Below, one piece after another: positions 9,109 to 16,875 of a stretch of 45,043 bases of DNA. The first letter of the stretch is position 1. The number at the start of each line of letters is the position of its first letter. A program made the translations under genes and the position numbers. The stretch comes from Candidatus Thermoflexus japonica. Lineage in GTDB: Bacteria > Chloroflexota > Anaerolineae > Thermoflexales > Thermoflexaceae. A model generated the notes under the pieces. That model was not told where the DNA came from. It did no database searches and saw nothing but the letters and a program-made list of their open reading frames with translations. The stretch is taken from the NCBI GenBank assembly GCA_002898735.1, contig BEHY01000016.1, positions 1 through 45,043 of the forward strand, in the 5' to 3' direction.

Positions 9109-9726
9109 ATGAACGCCCCAGCCACCCACCCAGAGTCCGAGGAAGAGCGGCGCTGGCTCCTGGCCGCCCGAGCGGGGGATCTGGAGGCCTTTGAGCGTCT
9201 GATTGCGGTCTATACCCGTCCGATCTACAACCTGGCTTATCGGATGCTCGGGGATCCTCAAGAGGCGGAGGACGCCACGCAGGAGATCTTCCTGCGGATC
9301 TACCGCGGCCTCGCCACATATGATCCGCAACGTCCGCCGGCCTCCTGGATCCTGTCCATCGCCGCCCATTACTGCATCGATCAGCTACGAGCCCGTCGGC
9401 CCTCCGTCCCCCTGGAAGATCTGGAGTCGAAAATCGTTGCCCCTTCGAGGGATCACCCGGAATCCGTCGTCGAACGGCGCGATCAGGAGGAGCAGATCCA
9501 GCAAGCCCTTTTGCGGCTGAGCCATGAGGATCGAATGGTCCTGGTTCTGTATTACTGGCATGAGCGATCCTGCGAAGAGATCGCTTCGATTCTGGGCGTC
9601 TCTCGGGAGGCGGTTCGGGTCCGTCTGCATCGTGCCCGGCTTCGGCTGGCGGAGCATCTCTATCCCCTGGTCCATGCCGGCGATCCGCCATCCGCCGCAC
9701 CTTCCCCGGCCCGGAGGCGATCATGA
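9109..9726 (+). CDS. RNA polymerase sigma factor, ECF subfamily
   Basis: This is a 205-aa sigma factor. Region 2 lies at about residues 20-90, with YNLAYRMLGDPQEAEDATQE and ASWILSIAAHYCIDQLR, the family's promoter-melting and -10 segments. Region 4 lies at about 128-182, with LSHEDRMVLVLYYW, then an EEIASILGVSREAVRVRLHRAR helix-turn-helix that contacts the -35 element. The ATG at 9109 follows GGGGGAG five bases away; the longer upstream frame is low-complexity. Its stop overlaps the start of a zinc-binding anti-sigma gene by ATGA, so the two are translationally coupled. The downstream envelope genes probably belong to the same operon and suggest a cell-envelope regulon. Confidence 0.93.
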   Translation: MNAPATHPESEEERRWLLAARAGDLEAFERLIAVYTRPIYNLAYRMLGDPQEAEDATQEIFLRIYRGLATYDPQRPPASWILSIAAHYCIDQLRARRPSVPLEDLESKIVAPSRDHPESVVERRDQEEQIQQALLRLSHEDRMVLVLYYWHERSCEEIASILGVSREAVRVRLHRARLRLAEHLYPLVHAGDPPSAAPSPARRRS

Positions 9727-10211
9727 CCTGCGAGCAGTTTCGTGATCGAATGATGGAAGCCCTGGAGGGCGGGCTGTCCGAGGTCGAGGCCCGCCAGTGG
9801 ATGGCGCATCAGAGCGTTTGCGCGACATGCCGGGCGATCTGGGAGGCGGTGCTCGAAACGGATGCCCGTCTTCGAGCCATTCCCATGACCTTTCCTCCCC
9901 CCGACCTCCCCCTCCGGATCTCCCGGCGGATCCGCCGGTATGGGTGGTGGGAACGCTGGGGCGCGATGGGGGTGTTCATCGCGATCGGGCTGGGGATCGC
10001 GGCGCTCTGGGCGGAGCCCCTCTGGAGCCTGCGGGGCTGGCTGGAAGATCTGTGGAGCTGGATCCCTTCCCTAAGCCTGGTGTTCTGGGATCTGATCCGT
10101 CTTCCCATCGCTTCGCGGGTCCTGATCGCGCTGCTGGGGGCGGCAGTTGTGCTGACCATGGGGCTCTGGGCGTCCATGAAAGGGATCAGCCGAATGCAGT
10201 ATTCCCGATGA
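9723..10211 (+). CDS. Zinc-binding anti-sigma factor (zf-HC2/ZAS type)
   Basis: This is a 162-aa protein. The N-terminal about 45 residues hold the zinc anti-sigma signature: a Cys at residue 3, then His29-x3-Cys33-x2-Cys36 (HQSVCATC). A basic segment follows, then two hydrophobic segments near residues 78-95 and 128-150, so it sits in the membrane with the zinc domain inside. It overlaps the sigma gene stop by four bases. ZAS proteins bind their ECF partner and release it on a redox or envelope signal; which signal applies here is not visible. Confidence 0.85.
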   Translation: MTCEQFRDRMMEALEGGLSEVEARQWMAHQSVCATCRAIWEAVLETDARLRAIPMTFPPPDLPLRISRRIRRYGWWERWGAMGVFIAIGLGIAALWAEPLWSLRGWLEDLWSWIPSLSLVFWDLIRLPIASRVLIALLGAAVVLTMGLWASMKGISRMQYSR

Positions 10212-10229
10212 TCCATCCCGGAGGTTCTT

Positions 10230-11240
10230 ATGGCGATTCTATCTGTGCTGTTGCTGGCGATATGGATCGGCCTGGGAGGGGGGATCTCCCCCACGAGCCC
10301 CCAGCAGGATCAGGTGGTGATCGGCTCCGCCTTCGTGTTGCCTGCGGGCTCGCAAATGGCAGGAGATGTGGTGGTCATCCAGGGGGAGGTCCGTATCGAG
10401 GCTGATGCCCATCTGGATGGGGATCTGGTGGTTCTGGGCGGGCCGGCGATCATCGATGGGGTTGTGGAAGGGGACGTGATCGCGCTGAGCCCGCAGGTGC
10501 GGCTGGGCGCCTCCGCCCGGGTGCGAGGGGATCTGGTCACGCTCCCCGGTGCGCTGGAACGGGCCCCAGGGGCCGTCGTGGAAGGCCGGCAGGTGACGAT
10601 CACAACCCCTCGCATCGTGTCGGGCCTGAGGGGTTTCCTGCCGGGCGCTGCGCCGGAAGGGCTGCTGGCCTGGGCGGATCGGGCGTTCCGGATGCTGCTG
10701 GGCGGTTTGGGGCTGATCCTGCTGGCGCTGGTGGTGACGTTCTTCTTCCCCGGGCCGGTGGCTCGGAGCGCCCGCACGCTGGAGCTGGCCCCGGCGATCA
10801 GCCTGGGGATCGGGGCGCTGATCCTGTTGCTGAGCGTCGTGGTGATCCTGATCCTGGCCCTCACCATCATCGGCATCCCTCTGGCGCTGCTCTTCCTCGG
10901 GTTGCTCAGCGGCGCTGTTCTCTTCGGCCTGATCTCCATGGGCCATCTGGTGAGCTTGCGATTGGGGCCCTCCCTCTCCCCCGGATGGCCATCTGGGGTT
11001 GCCCTGATCATCGGGATGGCGATGATCTGGTCGCTCTGGTCGCTGGCCGATCTGCTGCCCCTCTGTGGGGGACCTGTGATCCGTCTCCTCCTCGTGGCCA
11101 TGGCGCTGGGAAGCACCTTCCTCAGCCGATTCGGCACGCGTCCGTATCCGCCTCCTTCGGCGCGACCGGCCGGGTCGGGCCCGGAAGGAACACCTCCCGT
11201 TCACGAGCCGTCCCGGGAAGCGCCTTCCACATCCACATAA
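10230..11240 (+). CDS. Membrane protein with bactofilin-like beta-solenoid domain
   Basis: This is a 336-aa protein. A signal-like segment (residues 1-19) leads to about 100 residues of short repeats of the form G-D-hydrophobic3-G (GDVVVIQG, GDLVVLGG, GDVIALS, GDLVTLPG) with a period of 17-19 residues. This is typical of the polymer-forming bactofilin/DUF583 right-handed helix. About four transmembrane helices follow (near 150-175, 190-240, 250-275) and a Pro-rich tail. The ATG at 10230 follows GGAGG. It starts 19 bases after the anti-sigma gene, so it is probably cotranscribed and under the ECF sigma factor. A role as an exported scaffold or envelope sensor is inferred from fold and context. 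Confidence 0.75.
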   Translation: MAILSVLLLAIWIGLGGGISPTSPQQDQVVIGSAFVLPAGSQMAGDVVVIQGEVRIEADAHLDGDLVVLGGPAIIDGVVEGDVIALSPQVRLGASARVRGDLVTLPGALERAPGAVVEGRQVTITTPRIVSGLRGFLPGAAPEGLLAWADRAFRMLLGGLGLILLALVVTFFFPGPVARSARTLELAPAISLGIGALILLLSVVVILILALTIIGIPLALLFLGLLSGAVLFGLISMGHLVSLRLGPSLSPGWPSGVALIIGMAMIWSLWSLADLLPLCGGPVIRLLLVAMALGSTFLSRFGTRPYPPPSARPAGSGPEGTPPVHEPSREAPSTST

Positions 11241-11300
11241 GCAAACGCCCTCCTCAGGGAAGGGGAGGAATCTTCGTAACCGAACGGAGAGGAGGTCAAA

Positions 11301-12299
11301 ATGGTCACCAGCCGATCGATCGGGTTCCTGATCTTGGCGCTGGGGGGGATCTTCGGGCTGATCGGCTGTGTCCGGATGCCTTCCCCGACGCCTTCGATCC
11401 CCACCCCTTCGGGCCCAACGGCTCCAGAGGCCATGGAATGCCCATCCTTTGCTGCCTTCGGCGGATTACCATTCCCTGTGCCGATCCCGGTTCCGCTGCC
11501 CGGCGCGGATGTGCGGGGCTCCGCTTCCCCGCTTTCCGATCCGGGCCGTGTGATGGATCAGGCTCTTCGCCCGGCGATTCGACAGGTTGGGCTTCAACCG
11601 CAGCGGACCTGCTTCTTCGAGGTCCGATCGGAAGGTCGTGAGGGGGTTCTCGGGATCTATCAGTTCTCCTCCACGCTGGGTGCGGAGGTCGGGGATCGTC
11701 TGGCGGAAGCGCTGCGCGGGCAGGGGATTGAGGTGCGGGATCCTACGACGTTGACCTCGCCGGGGGGCAGCGTCATATGGATGGGATTGCAGTTTCCGGA
11801 TGGGGTGGAAGGAGCCCTGATGGGTTTGCAGAATATGATCTGGGCATGGGCCACGGAAAGGGCCGGACCGATCGAGACCGTGGAACCGACACAGACCCCC
11901 GGGACGGCGCCTGAGCCCTCCCCCGCCCCAACGGAAGCGCCTCCGACCGTTCAACCTGTCGGCCTGGCCCAGGAGGTGGATGCCGCCCTTCGCCCGGCGC
12001 TTGAGAAAGCCCTGGGGGTCCAGCTGGCGTTAGAGGATTTTGCGACGCTCACCGCCGGGGGAGCCATTCAGGCGAGCCTGTCCTATCGTCCCGACAGGGC
12101 GATCGCCTACGCGGAGCGTGTGGATCGCCTCCAGTCCGAATTGACCCGGGTAGGGCTGACTATCGCGGCGACCGTGAGCACCCCCGATCAGCTCACCCTC
12201 GCGGTCCAGGGCGGTCGGCTGGGGAATCGAGTGGTGGCGGGTGGGGGGATTAATATACGGGCGGAGGGTGTGGAGGTTATGCTCGTTTTCTCCCCATAG
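11301..12299 (+). CDS. Exported lipoprotein of unknown function
   Basis: This is a 332-aa protein with a type II signal peptide ending in LIGC (lipidated Cys23) and a Pro/Thr/Ser-rich linker up to about residue 45. Two related domains follow, separated by a second Pro/Thr linker near 190-215. Both domains begin with a similar pattern (VMDQALRPAIRQVGLQ and VDAALRPALEKALGVQ), which suggests an internal duplication. AGGAGG lies just upstream of the ATG. It follows the bactofilin-like gene by 60 bases and probably ends that operon. I recognise no catalytic motif; it could be a substrate-binding or envelope-stress lipoprotein. Confidence 0.65.
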   Translation: MVTSRSIGFLILALGGIFGLIGCVRMPSPTPSIPTPSGPTAPEAMECPSFAAFGGLPFPVPIPVPLPGADVRGSASPLSDPGRVMDQALRPAIRQVGLQPQRTCFFEVRSEGREGVLGIYQFSSTLGAEVGDRLAEALRGQGIEVRDPTTLTSPGGSVIWMGLQFPDGVEGALMGLQNMIWAWATERAGPIETVEPTQTPGTAPEPSPAPTEAPPTVQPVGLAQEVDAALRPALEKALGVQLALEDFATLTAGGAIQASLSYRPDRAIAYAERVDRLQSELTRVGLTIAATVSTPDQLTLAVQGGRLGNRVVAGGGINIRAEGVEVMLVFSP

Positions 12300-12377
12300 G
12301 CGGAAAGGGTTTTCGAGGGGGACCACCGGCGAAGTTCTGTCATATGTTCCATTGGGCGATGGTGTTGTAGCATGACT

Positions 12378-12429
12378 GGGAGGAGGGGTTTTGCAGCGGC
12401 GATCGGGAGTTGCTGCAAAACCTCCTCCC
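12378..12429. repeat. Long imperfect inverted repeat between operons
   Basis: GGGAGGAGG(GG)TTTTGCAGC and GCTGCAAAACCTCCTCCC pair over 18 bases with a two-G bulge, around a 14-base loop (12398-12411). The hairpin sits in the gap between the lipoprotein stop and the MFS gene. It lacks a clean T tract, though the plus strand has TTTT inside the left arm. It may be a terminator-like element or a small mobile palindromic repeat. Confidence 0.5.
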
Positions 12430-12540
12430 GCTCGTCGTCGGTGATATGAGCGCTGAGAAGACGGGTGGATCGAGCCCCCTTCCACCCCCTCTGGCACAGA
12501 TGAAGGACTTCAGGCGGATCCGGAACAAAGGGGGAGATGG

Positions 12541-14214
12541 ATGGACGCGGCAGACCGTGAGGATCTCCGCCGGGTTGGGAGGAGAGCGACGGGGCCCGGG
12601 AGATCGACAGCCCTTTATACTCGTTCCCCTCTCTGGCTGCTGGGGGTTCTGGCCTTCGGGGTGTTCATCGCCGCTGATGACCTCACCGTAGTCAGCACCA
12701 TGCTCCCCCGCATGATCGTCGACTTCGAGATCCCCATCCCCTCCGGCCTGAAAGATGCCTCCTGGATCGTCTCCGCTTACCTCATCGCCTACGTGGTGGC
12801 GATGCCGCTGTTCGGACGGCTGTCCGACCGCTATGGGCGTCTGGGCGTTTATGGGCTCTGTATCGCGCTCTTTCTCGCCGGATCCGTTCTGGTGTTGCTG
12901 GTCCGGGATCTTCCCGGGCTGGTCGTTGCCCGGGCGCTCCAGGCGTTCGGGGGCGGGGGCGTGGTGCCGATCGCGATGGCCACCGTGGGCGACCGGTTCC
13001 CGGAGGGCCGTCGCGGGAGCGCCATCGGGGTTCTGGCGGCCGTGGACACCCTGGGCTGGATCTGGGGGCCGCTCTATGGATCCCTCCTCATCCGCTACGG
13101 GCCGGAGGTCGGCCGCTGGCTGGCGGAATCGTTTTCGATGCCGGCTTCCATCGCGGGCTGGAGCTGGCAGTGGCAGTTCGTCCTGAACATCCCGCTCTCC
13201 CTGCTGGCCATCGCCCTCGCCGGCACGGTGCGCATGGATCTGGCGTCCTCCAGGCCTGAGGCGCCGCGGATGGATTGGGCCGGCGCCGCGCTGCTCAGCG
13301 GAAGCCTGGTGGCCCTCCACCTTGGGATCCTTCAGGGCGGCGGCGGGCTGGATGCGGGATCGGTGGATTTCTCCCGGGGCGGGCAGGGGGAGATCCTCGG
13401 CGGATGGCCCTGGCTGGTCGCAGGGGGCCTGGGCCTGGGGCTCCTGGCGCGCTGCGAGGCCCGCCGGGTCGCCCCGCTGATCCCGGCCGGGCTGTTGCGC
13501 CGGCGGAACTTCGCCCTGGCCGCGCTCATCAATTTCCTGATCGGCATCAGCCTCATCACCCCGATGATCCAGGTCCCCCTTTTCATGAACACCCTGCGCG
13601 CCCGGGGGAAGACGCCCGAGGCCTGGATGGGGAACGCTGCTCTCCTCAGCGGCCGGATCCTCGCCAGCCTGACCGTTGCGATGGCCATGGGATCCCTCAT
13701 CGGGGGATGGGGGAGCGGACGGGTGGGATACCGCGGACCGGTGCTGTTCGGCGTTCTCCTCGCCGGCCTGGGCCTGTGGGGGGCCGGAGGCTGGCGCATC
13801 GATGAGCCGCTGATCCGGATGGCCGCCCATATGGGGCTGGTCGGCCTCGGCCTGGGGGCGGCGACGGCGGCCATCGGGGCGGCCGCCCTGGATGCCGCCC
13901 CAGCGGAGGGGCGCGGGATCGCCTCCGGGCTGCTGCTCATCCTCCGCCTGATCGGGATGAGCATCGGGCTGGCGGGGATCGCGGCGTGGGGGACGGAGCG
14001 ATTCCATGGGCTGGCGTCGGGCTACCCTCTTGAGCAGCTTCCGGAAGCCCTCCCGGGGATCACCCTGACGATCATCCGGGAGACCTTCCGGCTGGCAGCC
14101 CTGAGCATGGCCCTATCCCTCCCCATGGCCGCGGGGCTGCGTGAGACCATGGCCGGTCCAAAACCTCCTTCCCCTCCCGCAACCAGGGGGGGAGCGGAGG
14201 ATGAGAGAGGTTGA
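12541..14214 (+). CDS. MFS drug/proton antiporter, DHA2 (EmrB/QacA-like) family
   Basis: This is a 557-aa membrane transporter with about 14 predicted helices, the DHA2 number. Motif A is visible after helix 2 (GRLSDRYGR) and the QAFGGGGVVPIAMA segment matches family motif B/C regions; D45-D46 lie in helix 1 as in proton-coupled exporters. The family exports lipophilic drugs or metabolites using the proton gradient; the substrate here is unknown. The ATG at 12541 follows GGGGGAGATGG. The C-terminus overlaps by a few bases an upstream reading of the next gene but that gene's true start is 44 bases later, so the two may be cotranscribed. Confidence 0.88.
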   Translation: MDAADREDLRRVGRRATGPGRSTALYTRSPLWLLGVLAFGVFIAADDLTVVSTMLPRMIVDFEIPIPSGLKDASWIVSAYLIAYVVAMPLFGRLSDRYGRLGVYGLCIALFLAGSVLVLLVRDLPGLVVARALQAFGGGGVVPIAMATVGDRFPEGRRGSAIGVLAAVDTLGWIWGPLYGSLLIRYGPEVGRWLAESFSMPASIAGWSWQWQFVLNIPLSLLAIALAGTVRMDLASSRPEAPRMDWAGAALLSGSLVALHLGILQGGGGLDAGSVDFSRGGQGEILGGWPWLVAGGLGLGLLARCEARRVAPLIPAGLLRRRNFALAALINFLIGISLITPMIQVPLFMNTLRARGKTPEAWMGNAALLSGRILASLTVAMAMGSLIGGWGSGRVGYRGPVLFGVLLAGLGLWGAGGWRIDEPLIRMAAHMGLVGLGLGAATAAIGAAALDAAPAEGRGIASGLLLILRLIGMSIGLAGIAAWGTERFHGLASGYPLEQLPEALPGITLTIIRETFRLAALSMALSLPMAAGLRETMAGPKPPSPPATRGGAEDERG

Positions 14215-14258
14215 TGGATCCACCTTGCCCGGAATCCCTGAGACCTAGGAGGTGGCTT

Positions 14259-15974
14259 ATGAACCGAAGAGTGATCCTTCTGGTGTTCATCCCGCTTCTG
14301 GTCCTTTCATGCTGCGTGGCGGGAGTGGCGGTGGGCGTTCTCGCCTTCTCCCCGCTCCGCGAGCGGGTGATGGCGCTCCTGGGACTTCGCCCCCAGACCT
14401 TCGCCGCCGAGCTCGTCCCAGCGGACGCTATCTTCTACATCTCTCTGTCTTACAACCTTCAGGCCCAGCCCGGATATGAGACCATCCGCCGGGCCTATCT
14501 GGAGAACCCGGCGGTGAAGCGGGCGCTGGAGGACGCCAAAAATAATCTGAAGCAAGAGGGGAAGATCGACTGGGACACGGAGGTGGCGCCATGGCTGGGC
14601 ACAGAGGCGGGGATCTTCCTCCTGCCCGTCTCCTCCGAGGAGCTCGAACGGGGGGAGGTTCCCCTGGTCCTGCTGGTGGCCTCCCGGGATCTGCGGGCTT
14701 CGGAACGATTCCTGCAGCGGCTGCGGGAGCTGGCCGCGGAACAGGGCCCGTCCTTTGAGGAGCGGACCTACCGGGGCACTCGCTACTGGTTCCGGCCTGC
14801 GCAACAGAAGAATGAGCCGCCGATCGTGATGGCCACCGTCCGCGATTTCGTCGTGTTCGCCACCCGGGAGCAGGCCCTCCAGGCGGTGGTGGACCGAGCG
14901 GGAGGGCAGGGGGAGGCGCTGGCCCGCTCCGAGCGCTTCCGGCGAGTCCTCCAGGAACTACCGGGCCAGGCGGTGGTGCTGGGATACGTGGATTATCCGG
15001 CGTTCCTGAAGGTCGCTCAGGAGGCCCTCCTCCGGCAGCCGGGGGTGCCTTCGCTGCAAGAGCTGGTGGGAACTGGACCCTCTGCGGAGCTGGTGCGGGC
15101 CACGGAAGCCTTCGGATTCTCCGGGGAGCTCCTGCCGGAAGGCATGCGCATGCAGGTCGTAATGCTGATCCGCCGCGAGGGCCTGTCGCCGGAAGCCCGG
15201 GCTCTCCTGGATGTTCCCCCGATCACGGAGGGTATGTTCACGTGGATCCCGGAGGACGCACTGGTCCTGTTTCAATCGCCCCAGATCGGGAAGCAGCTCC
15301 AGCGGTCCCTGGATGCCATCCGGGCCATGCCGGATGCCGCCCGTCAGCTGGAGGATATGGAAAAGGCGCTGGGGATCGATATCGAGCGGGATCTCCTCTC
15401 CTGGATGACGGGGGATCTGGCGATCATCGTCCAGCCCGTTCTGGCGACGACGGTGCCTGGCATGCCGGTGGGGGTGTCGGCGCTGATTGGGACCGATCGC
15501 CCGGATGACGCGCGGGTCAGCCTGGAGCGGCTGGAGTCTGTGCTCCGGATGGGCGGCGTGCTCGTGGAGGCGGGTGAGCTCCAGGGGCGTCCGATGCGCA
15601 TGGTGATCGATCCCAACGGGATGCGGGTGGCCGCCTATGCAGTCGGGCCGGAGGTGGTGGGGATCGGAGTGCCGCCGGAGGCGCTGGTGAAGAGCCATCC
15701 GGAGCGCGGTCCGGAGCGGACCATCCGCGACAACCCGCGGTTTCAGGAGGTCCTCCGACGCCTGCCCGAACGTCGCAACACCCTTCTGTTCATCGACGCG
15801 CAGGGAATCTGGAACCTGGTTGAAGGCCAGCTCCCGCCGGATGAGCGCGAGACCTTCCGGCGGAATGCTCGTCCGTTCCTGGATCCGGTTCGGGGGATTG
15901 GGATCGCCAGCGAGGCGCTTCCCGGCCCGGCCGTTCAGCGCGGCGTGGTCTTCCTTCAGATCACGCCGCCGTGA
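14259..15974 (+). CDS. DUF3352 family membrane-anchored protein
   Basis: This is a 571-aa protein. The start MNRRVILLVFIP leads directly to one transmembrane helix (about residues 4-30); the rest is exported. The body begins LVPADAIFYISL and contains GTEAGIFLLPV, as in DUF3352 proteins of Chloroflexota and cyanobacteria. The second half repeats the same general pattern, including a DLAIIVQPV stretch near residues 385-400. The ATG at 14259 follows AGGAGGTGG; an upstream in-frame ATG at 14211 lacks both a site and a signal. No enzymatic motif is known for this family; it is an envelope protein of unknown role. It ends just before an LppX-like lipoprotein gene. Confidence 0.75.
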   Translation: MNRRVILLVFIPLLVLSCCVAGVAVGVLAFSPLRERVMALLGLRPQTFAAELVPADAIFYISLSYNLQAQPGYETIRRAYLENPAVKRALEDAKNNLKQEGKIDWDTEVAPWLGTEAGIFLLPVSSEELERGEVPLVLLVASRDLRASERFLQRLRELAAEQGPSFEERTYRGTRYWFRPAQQKNEPPIVMATVRDFVVFATREQALQAVVDRAGGQGEALARSERFRRVLQELPGQAVVLGYVDYPAFLKVAQEALLRQPGVPSLQELVGTGPSAELVRATEAFGFSGELLPEGMRMQVVMLIRREGLSPEARALLDVPPITEGMFTWIPEDALVLFQSPQIGKQLQRSLDAIRAMPDAARQLEDMEKALGIDIERDLLSWMTGDLAIIVQPVLATTVPGMPVGVSALIGTDRPDDARVSLERLESVLRMGGVLVEAGELQGRPMRMVIDPNGMRVAAYAVGPEVVGIGVPPEALVKSHPERGPERTIRDNPRFQEVLRRLPERRNTLLFIDAQGIWNLVEGQLPPDERETFRRNARPFLDPVRGIGIASEALPGPAVQRGVVFLQITPP

Positions 15975-16015
15975 TCGCCCATTTCCTGTCGGATTCGGAT
16001 AAGGGAACGCGAAGG

Positions 16016-16720
16016 ATGTCCCGCGGATGGATCCGACGGATCGCGGTTGTGGGAATCCTGCTGCTGGGCTGCCGCCGCCCGGAGCCGACCCCGATCCTTT
16101 CTGCTTCGGAGATCCTGGCCCGGGCGGCGGAGGCCATGGCCCGGACCCGGAGCGTCCACTTCGTCCTGGAGCGAACCGGGGCACCGGAATACCTGGACAC
16201 GGCCCGGACGATGATGCTGCGCCGGGTGGAAGGCGCTGTGGTCCAGCCCGATCGCCTGCAGGGCGTGGCGCGGATCTTCAGCCTGGGGGTGATCACCGAG
16301 ATCCGCGTCCTCCGCATCGGTGATCGGGTGTGGATCGCCCTTTCGGGCGTGGGGCGCTGGGAGGCGCTGTCCCCGGATCGGGGTGTGGTGATCGATCCCC
16401 GGGTGTTCTTCGATGCGGAGCAGGGCCTCCCGGCGCTCATGGCCCGGGCGCCGCTTACGGGGGTCCGCCTGGAGACCCTGGAGGGCATCCGCGTTTATCA
16501 TCTTTATGGGGAACTGGACAGCGGGCCGCTGGCCGGGTGGTCTGCCGGGATGATCACGGGAAGGCTGCAGGCGGACCTGTGGGTCGATGCCGGAAGCTTT
16601 CGGATCCTTCGCGTCCGCCTGGTGGAGCGGGACAGCGATCCCCAGGATCCCACGGTCTGGCAGCTCGCCCTGTCGGACTTCGATCGCCCGGTGGAGATCC
16701 GGGAGCCCGGGGGGTCGTGA
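16016..16720 (+). CDS. LppX/LprG-like lipoprotein
   Basis: This is a 234-aa protein. A short Arg-rich n-region and a hydrophobic core end in LLLGC (lipidated Cys19). The mature part starts with SASEILARAAEAMARTRSVHF, the pattern of LppX_LprAFG/LolA-like lipid carriers, in which a concave beta-sheet holds a lipid or acyl chain. It then shows the usual alternating beta segments, a VWIALSGVGRWEAL stretch, and a C-terminal LADLWVD-like strand. A GTG at 15971, overlapping the upstream stop, is an alternative start with a longer n-region. It may work with the DUF3352 protein in envelope lipid handling; this is inference. Confidence 0.65.
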   Translation: MSRGWIRRIAVVGILLLGCRRPEPTPILSASEILARAAEAMARTRSVHFVLERTGAPEYLDTARTMMLRRVEGAVVQPDRLQGVARIFSLGVITEIRVLRIGDRVWIALSGVGRWEALSPDRGVVIDPRVFFDAEQGLPALMARAPLTGVRLETLEGIRVYHLYGELDSGPLAGWSAGMITGRLQADLWVDAGSFRILRVRLVERDSDPQDPTVWQLALSDFDRPVEIREPGGS

Positions 16721-16722
16721 GG

Positions 16723-16875
16723 ATGGTCGGGTGGAAAGGATCCTCTCTCGTCCGGGCCGGGGCCCTTCGGACCGCGATCGCGGTCGTTGCTGGCAATGAT
16801 GATCCTTTCGGCCGCGCCCCGCGGGATCCGGATCGCAGGGGGGCCGAATCGATGAAGGATAGGGGTGCAGGATGA
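16723..16875 (+). CDS. Possible 50-codon ORF coupled to the CARF nuclease
   Basis: An ATG at 16723, three bases after the lipoprotein stop, opens a 50-codon frame whose TGA overlaps the next gene's ATG (ATGA at 16872-16875). The predicted peptide is basic with only a short hydrophobic patch and resembles nothing I know. In DNA this GC-rich such frames are common, so it may be chance; the double boundary fit is the only support. Confidence 0.2.
   Translation: MVGWKGSSLVRAGALRTAIAVVAGNDDPFGRAPRDPDRRGAESMKDRGAG

Noticed and set aside
14211..14258. An N-terminal extension of the DUF3352 protein
   Set aside because: The ATG at 14211 lacks a ribosome site and puts charged residues before the membrane helix; the ATG at 14259 has AGGAGGTGG.
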